64,000 nt of DNA from Anodontia alba (lineage: Eukaryota > Mollusca > Bivalvia > Lucinida > Lucinidae): the NCBI GenBank assembly GCA_964016985.1, contig OZ024828.1:8212610-8276609 (forward strand). The letters are read 5' to 3'. Positions 20,661 through 32,500 of the stretch are shown one piece after another (position 1 is the first letter of the stretch; the number at the start of each line of letters is the position of its first letter). Made by a program: the position numbers and the translations under genes. A model generated the notes under the pieces. It ran no database searches and was not told the DNA's origin. It was given only the letters and a program-made list of their open reading frames with translations.

Positions 20661-20889
20661 ATATTGTACAAAATTAACACTCAAAACTCCAAATTAGATG
20701 GGGTTTTTTTTTGTCTGTTTTTTTCACTGTGAAAAGATGTGATTCTGCTCTTTAACAAAGACATTTCAACAATGTGGACAGTGGAAGGTCATAGTGCCCA
20801 AAAATATTTGAGCACTTTAAATCCTTTCCATACTTATTCAAAAAGTTGAACAGGTCTGTTTGCGTTCCTACATGTATTAAGAGATATGG

Positions 20890-20960
20890 ACCATTGAATG
20901 GTAAACAGTGCAGGCCCAGATCAAATTGCTTCTAGGAGCAGTTTGATCTGGGTTTGCACA
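20890..20960 (+). repeat. Isolated K core
   Basis: GGTAAACAGTGCAGGCCCAG and its inverse CTGGGTTTGCACAGCTTT flank TTGCTTCTAGGAGCAG. Confidence 0.6.
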
Positions 20961-21134
20961 GCTTTCTCAGACATTTCTGTTTAAGTATTTAAGGTAAATA
21001 TGGTAATAGTGGCTTCTCTGCCTGCCTCTTATAAATGTTTCCTTTTCTGTGTGTTTGGTATGAAGTATGCATGTGGTGTGTATGTAAGGATTTATATTTT
21101 GTAATACATGTATAGTTACGAGTTCATAACACCA

Positions 21135-21379
21135 GGGCCCAGTTGTTCAAAGCTAATGACGTTAGTTAACGATTCATTAAAATTTACATCAAGTGATACG
21201 CAAATATTCTGAAATTTTTTTTTTGCTGAAAAAATGTGAGTAGCTTTTGCAGTGCAAAAGCTACTCACATTTTTTCAGCAAAAAATATCAGAATATTGTG
21301 TATTGGATCAGCTAAAACAGTTAACGAAATGACCCTTAACGACATCGTTAAGCTAACGATGCTTTGAACAACTGGACCC
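21135..21379 (+). mobile_element. Family A palindromic MITE
   Basis: GGGCCCAGTTGTTCAAAGC and GCTTTGAACAACTGGACCC bound 245 bp. The central stem GTGAGTAGCTTTTGCA is a perfect palindrome with TGCAAAAGCTACTCAC. Confidence 0.87.
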
Positions 21380-21534
21380 AGATAAAGTAGATAATTGTGG
21401 CAGTCAAATTTCAATATTTTTTGTACAAAACATACCTTCTTGATATTCATTGGAATCACCTCATCAAAATGTTATTCCATTGAGTTCACACAAGATATAT
21501 ATATATTGGTGCAAGAAGTATGAAAATGCATATA

Positions 21535-21965
21535 CCAACATAGCTCTAGATAAAAGGAGAACAATGTATCCAGATAAACACGGGCCCCCGTAGCCTAGTG
21601 GATAAGAGAGTTGACTCTTAATTCATTAGGTTTCTCACCGCTGTGGTTCGAGCCTGGCTCGGGTCATATGTGGGAAAGCCAAGTTCTGCTTACGGATGGT
21701 CAGGTGGTTTTTCTCCTGGTTCTCCGGTTTTCGCCCACCTTCGACGAACGATCGGCTCGATATAAGTGAAATATTCTTGAAAGGGCCGTAAAACCCAAAT
21801 CAAAAAAAAAAAAAAAAAAAAAAAAGTATCCAGATAAACATTTTTCACGAAAACGTATCTTGTGGGTATTTACTGGAATTGCCTTGTTAAGAAGACAACA
21901 GTAAAACTATGGATACTTTTCTATTGAAAATTTGTTATATCTAGAGCTATGTACCAGAAAATGTT
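21535..21965 (+). mobile_element. Family B MITE interrupted by SINE2
   Basis: The left end TAGCTCTAGATAAAAGG and right end TATATCTAGAGCTATG flank a diverged family-B body that resumes at 21841 (TTTTTCACGAAAACGTATCT). The SINE at 21581-21825 splits it. Confidence 0.75.
21581..21825 (+). mobile_element. SINE2, full-length tRNA-derived SINE with Meta-domain-like body
   Basis: The head CCCGTAGCCTAGTGGATAAG (A box) and GTGGTTCGAGCCTGG (B box) are tRNA-like. The body GGTGGTTTTTCTCCTGGTTC, CTCCGGTTTTCGCCCACC and ATATAAGTGAAATATTCTTG recalls the central domain of MetaSINEs. The tail is GGGCCGTAAAACCC then poly(A). GTATCCAGATAAACA at 21566-21580 repeats perfectly at 21826-21840. Confidence 0.92.
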
Positions 21966-22023
21966 TCAGGAGCCATGTCAGTAAATATTTTGAAAAAAAA
22001 AAATCAGTATCTTAACGAATAAT

Positions 22024-22205
22024 ACCATATTTACCTTTTGTATTCGGGTAGGCGAGTCACAAACTGTAGACCCAGATTAGATGTCACAGAATGCAGCTTA
22101 TGATCAAGGTCTACACTGTTTGTCACTCAATAAGCAGTTTTTAGACACAACAGGTTGCAGAAATAGATCTGTTCAAATTTTAGGACAAGTATGGTAAGAA
22201 GTTGT
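22024..22205 (+). mobile_element. Family G MITE with K core
   Basis: It has CACAAACTGTAGACCCAGAT, AAGGTCTACACTGTTTGTCA, CAGTTTTTAGACACAACA and TTTTAGGACAAGTATGGTAA, which reads as the family's inverse orientation. Confidence 0.65.
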
Positions 22206-22267
22206 TGAATTTGTCTGAATACTTGTGATAAATATGGTACATGGGAAGTTGTCCATTGAAAACAACA

Positions 22268-22556
22268 GGGCCCAGTTGTTCAAAGCATTAGCTTAACCAA
22301 CTCATTAATGACAAACTCGTTAACTGTTGTAGCTATTAAAGTATTTTCAAATACATTGATATTTTTTTGCTGGAAAAATGTGAGTAGCTTTTGCATTGCA
22401 AAAGCTACTCACATTTTTTCCAGCAAAAAAATATCAATGCAAAAGCTACTCACATTTTTCCAGCAAAAAAATATCAATGTATTTGCCATATTTCAAGATA
22501 GAATTTTTAAAGTCACATTAGCTAACAACTTTGTTAAGTTTTGAACAACTGGATCC
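22268..22556 (+). mobile_element. Family A MITE with a triplicated stem arm
   Basis: GGGCCCAGTTGTTCAAAGC and TTTTGAACAACTGGATCC bound 289 bp. The arm GCAAAAGCTACTCACATTTT appears twice in tandem after the single opposite arm, so the copy is longer than usual. Confidence 0.82.
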
Positions 22557-23025
22557 TGGACGATAGAATGAGCCACAGAGTGAGGAAATGTACCTTACAA
22601 CATGCTTGACCAGTAAAGACTCGCATCCATCCAGTCAGATCAGTCCTCTCTGACATCCAGCGGATTGCCAAAAGGTCCAGTGCATCTTCACGCAGGCTGG
22701 TCAGCTTGAATGGATGTTCAGGCTGATGTGAGTTTTTGTTGGCTGCACTTGTCATACAGTATTATACATTGCCACTCAAATATGTTTTATATTAGGCAAA
22801 TGTTTGGAGTGCACAGGGTGAAATAAATTTGATTCTTTTGTTAGCATTTAGACTGAAATTTATGTATGTAATCATAATATGTATTGCAAAAGCCCTCCTA
22901 TAAGAACAGTTATCCTTTGATTATGCCCCAAACTTTGAAAAATCTCAGTTTGAATATTGAGGGTAATTAATTACCAGTAATAAGTTCTGATGACATAAAT
23001 CCTTCCTGGAAATTTAAGGCAAGTG

Positions 23026-23239
23026 TGACTGTGTCCTAAAATTTCAAAGTGTCCAAAATAGCATATATGCAAATACAGTAGTGCAGACCCAGATCAGACC
23101 GCTCCTAAGAGCAACCTGATCAGGGTCTACACTGTTTGCCATTCCACTATGTTTTATAAGAAACAAATGCATAAAAAACAAAATTCAGGCCAAAAAGGTA
23201 TGGAATAGAGTGTCTGAAATTTTAGGACATTTACCGTAG
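23026..23239 (+). mobile_element. Family F MITE with K core
   Basis: GTGTCCTAAAATTTCAAAGT and GAAATTTTAGGACATTTACC are inverted ends. The core AGTGCAGACCCAGATCAGAC pairs with ATCAGGGTCTACACTGTTTG. Confidence 0.75.
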
Positions 23240-23419
23240 GCAGACTATGAAAACTATCAGCCAGAACAGCCATGCAAACTGACAAGGGCTTTTCCTGTTT
23301 AGCAGTATCATTCAGCAGTTTTGAATTATTCTGTAATCAGTGAAGTGTCTGATCAGATAATAAATGTCTGATACTATGGCAGAGATCAGACTTTCATTTC
23401 CAGGAGTCTAAATAGTCTT

Positions 23420-24360
23420 GAGAAGAAACATATTCTTCTTTATCTTTCCATGAAAACCTATTTCTGGGTACTCAGTAATGCTGTACTAATGCAAGTCTGA
23501 TGAGTGCATGTTTTGCAGAACAAAAAATATTTGTAGTGATGTTCTCCTTGGCTAAACTCGTACATAGCTCCAGATAAAAGGGGTGTTGATATCGTCCGTT
23601 CATCTTCTGATTTTAGGGCTCAATCCTGATTGTTTGAGAGCAATATTACAACAAATTAAAAAGTTTTTTGTCTAGTTTCTACTAGAGTTACTAAACTAAA
23701 CTATCCTGTGTTGTGGTAAAGGGTATAAAAGTCTGTATCTAAGCCAAGAACTTCTTACCAGCAAGGGGATGTCAAGTAAGTATTTTTCTTATTTTTTCAC
23801 AAAAATATATGTTTTGGATATTCATCAGAAGTGCCCTGGTGGCGAGCTTCTAATGAGCACCACATTTGTTTTTGTGGAGAAATTAGAAAAATGTCAGAAC
23901 TTTTTGGTGCTATGCTCCTAGCTCCAAAAATGTTAGTTAACATCATAGTTGGTATAATGGATCAATGTGACCATCAGATTAACTTCTCAAGTATATGTAG
24001 GTCAGTGACCTATATTTTGTTGTCCAGCTAATTTGCTGCATGTCTTGAAGACTATTTACACCAGAAAAAATGTACTTGGTATGATAGATCAATGTCACTC
24101 AGAGACTGACATTGTAAACTATATTTTGTCTTATATCAGTGTCATTAACTTTAAATTATATTTATAATTAAGAAATGGCGCCGGACGGGGGTATTTGTGA
24201 CCCTCTGGGCACTTGCTCTGGTCTTATTTTTTTTTTTTACAAAAACATGTTGTGGTACTCATTAGAAGTGCCTTGCTAATGAGTACCCACAACATATGTT
24301 TTCATGGATAAATAAAAAAAAAATATTATCTGGCTACTTCCTCTTATCTAGAGCAGTGTA
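23420..24360 (+). mobile_element. Three diverged family-B MITE copies
   Basis: Copies lie at about 23420-23600, 23770-23930 and 24220-24360. Signatures include ACATAGCTCCAGATAAAAGG, GTGGAGAAATTAGAAAAATG, ATGAGTACCCACAACATATG and CTTATCTAGAGCAGTG. The DNA between them shows nothing recognisable. Confidence 0.5.
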
Positions 24361-24362
24361 TA

Positions 24363-24576
24363 TTAACCCTTGTCCTGCTGAATAAATTAAGATGCCACAC
24401 CAATTTCTAATTTTCAGCCAATCAGATTACTTGATTCGGATTGTTGCTTTAAATTCACATACTTAATGGCAAACAGTGCAGATCCAGATCAGTTGGCTTC
24501 TTCAGAAGCCAACTGATCTGGATCTACACTGTTTGCAAAGGCAGGGTATATCCAGGTTCAGCAGGACAAGGGTTAA
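24363..24576 (+). mobile_element. Family E piggyBac-type MITE with K core
   Basis: TTAA-CCCTTGTCCTGCTGAA and TTCAGCAGGACAAGGG-TTAA are near-perfect ends with a TTAA target duplication. The core includes GATCAGTTGGCTTC and its inverse GAAGCCAACTGATC. CCCT-starting ends next to TTAA fit piggyBac-type elements. Confidence 0.88.
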
Positions 24577-24799
24577 GGAACAAAAACAACAAAACTTGTA
24601 TTGTCATCTGGGTCTATATATTTAGACTACTGTTTTATATTATTTATTCTTCAGTAGGCTGTTGGTGCTTATCTTGTTAAAATGGATCTGAAAATAAAAA
24701 TAAAAACTGAAAACAAATGTTGTTGTTTTTTCCTTTCCGGTTTTCTTCATTTCATTTCCTTCAATAGATCATTCTGTGATGTCATACTTGCATGGAACT

Positions 24800-25020
24800 T
24801 TTATCCCATTTTTGCCCAGCATCCCATAAAAAGGGATATTGACAAACAATGTAGACCCATAATAGAATGTGGTGTCTGATCAGGGTCTATGCTCTTTGCA
24901 TAAAAATAGGGGAATTTCTACAAAATATGGAAATAAAACAAATTAAGCAGACACCCCTTCTATTGGAAATTGACTGGCCCAGTTATGGTAGAAGAGTCCA
25001 CTAGACATTAATGGGATAAG
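24800..25020 (+). mobile_element. MITE relic with K core
   Basis: GACAAACAATGTAGACCCAT and AGGGTCTATGCTCTTTGC are a decayed core; AAGAGTCCACTAGACATTAA and GGGATAAGGGG mark the right side. Confidence 0.45.
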
Positions 25021-26040
25021 GGGATTCAAGTGTGAAGCTTTAAACCATTTTCCTCCAGTTTGACAAGTCACTGTTTTGAAACTACTTAACAAAACTGGTA
25101 TGGTTTTATTCAGTTAGACACATCAGAAACAGGTGAATTGAAAATATTTAAAAAAAAATACTAATTAGTAATACATGTAATGAAATGTTTGATTTTACAT
25201 CTAAAAAAAAAAAAAAAAATGAAAATCTTCTTTAAACCATTTTCTCCATTTTTGTCAGGCAATGATTGCTATTTGACAAAATTTGTCAGATATCCAATTT
25301 TTCGTCTGTGGAAATTGAAGTTGAAATTTAAAGTTAAATAATTTGAACAAAATATTTAATTTTAGAATGTAAGCCTCTTTTGCGCTGAATTTGAACATTA
25401 TATTGATTTTGGTGAGTTATAGGTTAGATTACAGAATACCAAAATGCAAATATATCAACCACACTGAGACCCCAAACTAAAAGTTACTTGGGAATTTAAC
25501 AAAAAAAAAAAAAAAAGAAAATAAATAAATAAATAAAAAAAAAATAAATATTTAAATAATAAAATAAAATAAGCAGAGTACACAATGTCATGAAATGGAT
25601 TGTGAAGCCATCATTGCTTGTGATTGCCATCGTAAAATGCTGTATTCAAAATTAAAAATTTTATAATTGCTTGCTTATTTTTGACTTTATACCCCATTTT
25701 CCACTCAACAGGGGTATGAAAGCCACGGCCGCGAAAGGAATATTTTTTTGCCAGTTTGTGAAAAAATGGCAATGTTTTATTATCTGAGCATTTAACAGAT
25801 GTTGAAAAGGGATATTTAAAATTAGTTTGAATCACTATTCAGTTTGCATATATATGAAATTGAATTACAGATAATGACTAACCCCAACCTACACCCCCCC
25901 ACGCCCCCACCAGATTTTTAGACTTTCACGCCGAAATTTACTCTTAACCCACTCGAAAATTCAAGCTGCCTCTTTAAAAAAGTAAGGCAAGAAAAAAAAA
26001 AAAAAAAAAAGTCAAGGGAAGTAGCCCTGTAAGGTTCAGC
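25020..26040. other. AT-rich intergenic stretch with homopolymer runs
   Basis: It contains poly(A) runs near 25203, 25500 and 25990 and an ATAAATAAATAAAT run near 25520. No convincing gene or named repeat was seen. Position 25685-25745 has a GGGGTATGAAAGCCACGGCC segment I cannot classify. Confidence 0.4.
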
Positions 26041-26270
26041 GTATGACGTTGCAGTTGTCTCCCTTGTCAAATCTTTCGGCAATAAAATAAACTTTGGTGC
26101 GGTATGACCTTTGACATTGCATAGTTAATAGTTTACAGGTGCTTGGTAGCAGCGTAGGTAAAATGACTACTGGAAAGTGACAATTATTCTGAAGGAAAAT
26201 CATCCGAGGATGATTCGTTGCGCCTCCCTTTTCACGGAAATGTGTTCCACTAATGTGTGAGAAAAAAGTA

Positions 26271-26315
26271 ATGCCTAAGCAGTGGATATTATGCAGAAAA
26301 AGAACAGCAAATTAG
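26271..26315 (+). promoter_or_regulatory. Possible upstream ORF overlapping the second gene's start
   Basis: An ATG at 26271 opens 14 codons in another frame and stops at 26313-26315, past the main ATG at 26291. If the transcript includes it, it would reduce initiation at the main start. The flank also holds a short inverted repeat at 26198-26215 (AATCATCC, GA, GGATGATT). No TATA box is obvious. Confidence 0.3.
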
Positions 26316-26515
26316 AAACATTTCTGTTTCACACCTTACCGGATCAAACATACGAACGGATCCGGGGATATGAGTCTTGTATTGTGGTTTCGGAGAAAGA
26401 GAATAAGTCTTTCAAGTACGTGGTGTTGGGAGATGAGTGGATTTATCTCACAGAAAATCCACCCAAATCCATACAAGAAGCAGTATGCCTTGGAGAGGTG
26501 ATTTCAGTGGAACTG
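26291..26515 (+). CDS. C12orf56-like first coding exon
   Basis: ATG at 26291 opens 75 in-frame codons, MQKKNSKLETFLFHTLPDQT onward, to a GTAAGT donor at 26516. I chose this ATG because the only in-frame upstream alternative is a GTG at 26282. A predicted N-terminal globular part with YLTENPPKS near its end is the best family clue. Confidence 0.8.
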
Positions 26516-29500
26516 GTAAGTATGAGCCACATGGGGAAAAACATGTTAATCAAATAACCTGGTGCGATACCTCATGGCCAGGGGTATATGTAAATTTTAA
26601 TACCATAACAGAATCAAACCAAATCGAATCATATTTATTGGTCTAAAATCCAAACAAATTTAGGATTGTCACTAATGAAGGCAGGAACCAGAATTTAACA
26701 AATGAAATTATACAAAAGCTTTCTGGTCAACTCGTACCTAAGTCAGCTCGTACCATAGTCAACTTGTACCCATTTTTGATCAACTCGTACCTAAGTCAAC
26801 TCGTACCTTAGTCAACTCGTACCTTTGTCAAAGTTTTGGTTAAGTCGTACCATATTATCAGGAGTCATTCTGTATAGCTCAAAATAATAGGAAAATCCAA
26901 ATGAACATTTTCCAGATTTATTCATAAAAATATATATGGTTTGGGTACTCATTAGAAGGGCTTCACTGAGGCAGCTCTACTGAATACCCATAACATACTT
27001 TCTTGGAGAAATAAGCAAAACACCAAAAACTTTTGATGGAAAAAAAAAAAATCTGAAGCTGTGTTCAGTGCTTGCATTAAGGGAAGTCTGGGAGTCAGAG
27101 ACTCCCAAAAATTGCCCTGGGACTTCCAAAAATCAATGCCATAAAGTCTGGGACTCCCAACTTTTAAAGATATTTAGTCATTTATAACAAAAATTTAGAA
27201 TGAATTTATGTGTTATTTAGCTTAATAATGGTGGTTTTACTCCATAAATGAGAGTTTAAGAATACTGAGGTTGAATTTCTGAAAGTGAGTGAAAAAATTT
27301 GATCACCAGAACTTCCAGATATTGGAGCTAGGAAGTCCTGGGATTTCCTGATTCACCTAGGACTTCCTGATTTTGACAGTTAGTGCAAGCACTGTGTGTT
27401 CTTTATTTGCTCATAAAACACATAGTCATTCTAAATTTTTTGTTATAAATGACTAAATATCTTTAAAAGTTGGGAGTCCCAGACTTCCTGGCACTGATTT
27501 TCGGAAGTCCCAGAGCAATTTTTGGGAGTCTCTGACTCCCAGACTTCCCTTAATGCAAGCACTGATATAAAGTATATATTGTAAAGCTCTGAAAATTCCT
27601 GGACAACTGTAACGAGGCAAACAGTGCAGATTTAACCAGATCACGGCAGACAAACCCACCAACTCTCCTCACTCACCCCTCACTCCCTTTTGTCTTTTTC
27701 TCCCATTTCTTGTGGCTTTCCTAAATCATTCTGAGCTTGCTCATATTTCTAATTTCTCTAAATTATTTTCTCTTGTGAATGGACACACAGACGATGGTGA
27801 CAACGTTCATTGACTGATCACAATAATCTTCCCTGAGCCATAGGCTAAGATGAGATAAAAATGAAGCTTCTAGATCTACATGTATACATCCTCTTCTTAA
27901 CTGGAGCTCACATCTTCATTATGTTGAGCCCCCTGGGAATGTGGACAGTATCACTGTATACACTACAACCTCTTTATAACATGGTTTGTTATAACACGAT
28001 TCAAAGATGGATGCCAAAAATGTATAGATTATATTGAAAAATGACCATAAATTGTCATTTTTTCAGTATAATCTATACATTTTTGTTTGGATATAACACG
28101 GTTGTTTAACTATTAGTCTATTACATGGTTTATGCTATAGACCCCAACAATAGTATTATAAAGAGGTTGTGGTGTATTGTTTAGTTATGTTGCCAAAATA
28201 CATGTAACTTTACAGTGTTACCGGATACATGTATTTGATTTTCTCAATACAGGGTAACTAACTGTATTTTTTGTCATTTTTGTATCTGTATATTTTGATT
28301 ATTTTTACACCAAACTATATCATGGGGCTATTCATTACAGTTGTCACAGAGACTGAATGAGGTAATTCAATGAGTACATTGTAGCTACATGTGTACTGCT
28401 AATGCACTTTCAATGACATAATGAGTTCCTACAAGATATGGTACTTGTTGAGGCAATTTAAAAAAAAATAACAACAAAAAAACCCAAAAGAAATCTAAAT
28501 CACCGTATATGACTTTTATACATGTAGCACTGTGTGCCTAGATTTTTCAAAATTGCTTGAAAAACTTGTAGTAAAATATTCACCTAAATTAATCTAACCT
28601 GTATCCTACAGCTCATGTCAGTATACACTTTCAGGGGGCCGGCCTATTTGAGAACGTCTCAGGACCTCCAGAAACAAGGTCCATCCTTTAAAGTTAGGGA
28701 AGGGAACACACTTATCATAAATATTTGTTTGTCTGCATTCAAAGCCAATCAGTTTCTCCAAAATCAAAGTAAAATTTCACCACTTAATTTCTGTTTTCCC
28801 TTTGTGGTCATTCTCTCCCTTCCTCTGATTCAAGAAGGGCAGTAGTCAGTTTTAGGAAAAAGAATGTACAGATACTTGGGGTCAGAAGAGCAATGCAGGC
28901 CCCAAAAATTATTTTGTTTATAATTTTCTCTAGGTACATGTATTTTTGTATTTCAGTACAACAGAAACACTGCTGATAATGAGTAATCATATTCTTTGAC
29001 TCCTTTAAAGGTTCTAAAAACATCATATTTCTCTCAAATCTATATATACATTTGAGAGAAATATGATGTTTTTGTAGAACCTTTTAAGAAGTCACAGAAT
29101 ATGATTATTCATTATCAGCAGTGTTTCTGGTGTACTGGAAAAAAAACCCAGAAATTCAAAAATACCTGAGAACAATTTTAAATAAGATAATTTCTGGGGT
29201 CTGCACTGCTCTACTGATCCCAAGTACATGTATCTGTGAAAGAATGTGCACAAATACTGGCTATCTGTATTAGCCCCATTTAGCGCCACTGCTCCTATAA
29301 GCTCCCCTTTTGGAGTCGGAAGAAAAAATATCTTCACTTATTTAAAGTAACAATTTCATCCTTTCAGTCATCACTGGATCTGCCGAAAATCTAATTCTCT
29401 TATCACACAAGGAATTTCTAAGTCCCCTGCTATTTCAGAGTGTCTGTGCTTGTCACTTTACTCATGCTGCCATGTTTCATGAAAAAAGCGACAGTTTTAT

Positions 29501-32500
29501 TTCATGTGGTACATGTACAACGATGATTTGTCCCTTTTTCATAACCACTGCATATTTATCATATGGGGTAATACGTTCTCTGGCAGTGTCAAGAATTTCT
29601 CCTCCCACTGCATGGGGTCCAAACATCTTTAAAAACATGAAATCTGTGAATTGAACATTCTTTATAGTAAAATGCCATGTCACAGTTTCTGTGTAATCAA
29701 AACTCGCAGTCCAAACAATCAGCCTCCCTCATTGCAGAAGGTGACATTCCCACTTTTACAAGTGTGATAGAGTTTCGTCATTTATCAGAATGCCAAAAGA
29801 TATCACGTTGACAGCTAGTGCTTCAGCATACATGTAGCTTCAAAATCAAAAACTACTCTCATTGAAATCATTTCACTTCCCATACACTAATTACTTACTT
29901 TAGCATCATGATGTCACAAAAGAAACAGATGCTATAACCTCTGTCGAATTTTGGATTCGTCCAAAACCAGCTGCCTTACAAGCGGGGCTCGCGGAATGGG
30001 AGATAACATGGTCCTTTTTTTTTACAATATGTATCTGCAAAATCAATCTATAAATAGCTACCATGAGACTACACTGTACCTGTATACATATTCTAATGGA
30101 AAACTACCGCGTATAATGAATTTAAAAAATCACTGTCCTGGTAAGATTTTTGTTCCTAATAAGCGCACCACCATCTTTTTCAATTTTTTTAGCACCCGGG
30201 GCACTAAATGGGGCAAATATGGTAATGGCTTAAAGGACCAAGCCTCACTGCATCCCAGGAAATGTGTTGTTAGGTAAGCTGGCCAGCATGATATGAGCCT
30301 AATGTGTTGACTGGGCCCTAAAATAACTCAACAATTTTCCAGTTTTTTTTTTTTTAAGTTTTTATTTTACTTTTTGGTCTCATTCCTGAGCGATCAGATA
30401 GTCTCTACTTAACCCTTAAAGCGCCAAGAAAAACTGCATCTGAAAATGTCATCTGTTTATGTCGTCTGCTGAATATTCTTGCAAACTTCTCAAAGCTATT
30501 TTTATCATACCGGCAAACAGTGTGGACCCAGATTAAGGAGCAGTCTGATCTGGGTCCACACTGTTTGCAGAAATGACTTTTAAAATCACAAGCAGAAGAC
30601 AAAGCAGACGACAATTGTTGTGATTGGCGCTTTAAGGGTTAAACAGATTCTGATGATAAATGTTCTCAAATGGTAGGTGTATCAATGCAAGTTGTCAAAA
30701 CCTTCCTGCAGTAGGTACATGTAGCTACATTTGGCGTTAGTATCCTGGGCCCAGTTGTTCAAAGTGTCATTAGCTTAACGAGCTTGTTAAGGGTCATTTC
30801 ATTAACTGTTTTAGCAGATTCAATATACAATATTATGATATTTTTTGCTGAAAAAATGTGAGTAGCTTTTGCAATGCAGCAAAAAATTTCAGCATATACG
30901 CGTATCACTTGATCTAAATTTTAACGAATCTTTAACTAACAACATTGATAGCTTTGAACAACTGGGCCCTGGAGTTCTTTGTTTTTATAGGTATGTGAAA
31001 CAAACACAAGTTTTTAATGTGACTTACTATCATATGATAGTCGCAACTATTTTGCTAATAGTAAGAGTGTCCATTGGTACATTGCATGTGCAAGTATGAG
31101 TAGAATCGGTAGAAAATGAGTGAAATAATGGGTGCTCAGGTAAGTGTACCCCTTCCGTACACCCAGATCAGAAAAAAAACTCAGCAGGATAAGAGTTATT
31201 GAGGGACAAAAGACTTAAGGGCTTCCGGAGGGTCGTATTTAATTATGCTTATGCAATATTTTTTTCTGATTTTCTTTATGAAGGCATAATTCTGTTGGTA
31301 CTCATATTATTCCATTAAAATGATTTTCCCAGAAAATAGGGTTTGACATGTCATTCAGATATGCCTCCTTTTTAGGGGAAATTTTAATAAAATGTTAAAT
31401 CGTAGCATGCTAGGTAAAATATTCAGCAGACAACATTTTGAAATATAGTTTGTCAACTGTTAATTTTTCTAATACAGGTATAGCATGTAAATTCTTTTCG
31501 TGGCCATCTGGTTTAAACTGGCCTCTGTAATACTGCATTAGATAATGTACTAAAAATAAAACATTATGTAATACATGTATGTAATAACCTTAAGTATTTT
31601 TAACAGACAGATCTGAGCAAACAGTGTAGATCAGATCAGACTCCGCAAAATGTGGCATCAGATCAGGTTTACACTGATTGCCACTCATGCAGCAGTTTTT
31701 AGACACAGCAACATGTAATGAAATTCACGTGATAAAATTTAAGGACAAGTATGGTAACAAGTTAAGGTGCCCAATTATTTCTTTAGGGTTATTATGGTAT
31801 ATGGCAATACTGAATGACTAAATTGAATTTTCCTGGGCATGCTACCTATGGAAGAAAGTAGGCTGTGATCTTTTCCCGTTAACTATTGATATAAATCATT
31901 AAATCAGACCAGGTAACATCAAAACAGAACAGGTAAATAATAATCAGGTGATATTGGCTGACTGATTGAACTGTGTTGGTAAAAATGTACTTTATTGTAT
32001 CTTTTTTATATATTAAACCCAGATCTACTGCATAGCTCGAGATAAGGTGCTTTTTTATACCCAAAAGTATTGATATTTTTCTTATTGATCCATGGAAACA
32101 TATGTTCTGGTACTCTAGTCGAGGTGCTTCTAATGAATACCCACAACATGTGTTTTCATAAAGAAATAGAAAAAAAAAAATTTATTTGCTACCAGTTCTT
32201 ATCTTGTGCTACAGCTGCTGATTCAAGATGGCAGTTGTCAGTTTCTGGCGAAGGAATGTGCACAAGTACTGGTTAACCCCTTAGAGGACTAAACCTGCAA
32301 GGTTAAGTGTAGGTAAGGCTTGTAGGTAAACTAACCAGCTCCACATGACATTAATAGTGATGACTGGGCTGTAAAACTCCAAACCAAAATTAAAATCTAG
32401 TTACATGTATGTCTGCTGTTGAAACAGTAATCTTAAAGCAAAATTCAAAATGGCAGCATATGACATTCTAAAAATATTATATTTTTCCAAGAAAATAAGG

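Larger units (their letters stand above)
28806..30325 (+). mobile_element. SINE1 copy split by two insertions
   Basis: SINE1 body pieces occur in order: CATTCTCTCCCTTCCTCTGA at 28809; GTGAAAGAATGTGCACAAAT at 29235, then ACTGGCTATCTG; and GGCTTAAAGGACCAAGCCTC at 30226 to TTGACTGGGCCCTAAAATAA near 30310. The gaps are a palindromic MITE and a roughly 950-bp element. Confidence 0.75.

Noticed and set aside
21581..21660. Possible tRNA gene
   Set aside because: It is the head of SINE2, with body, poly(A) tail and perfect target duplication.
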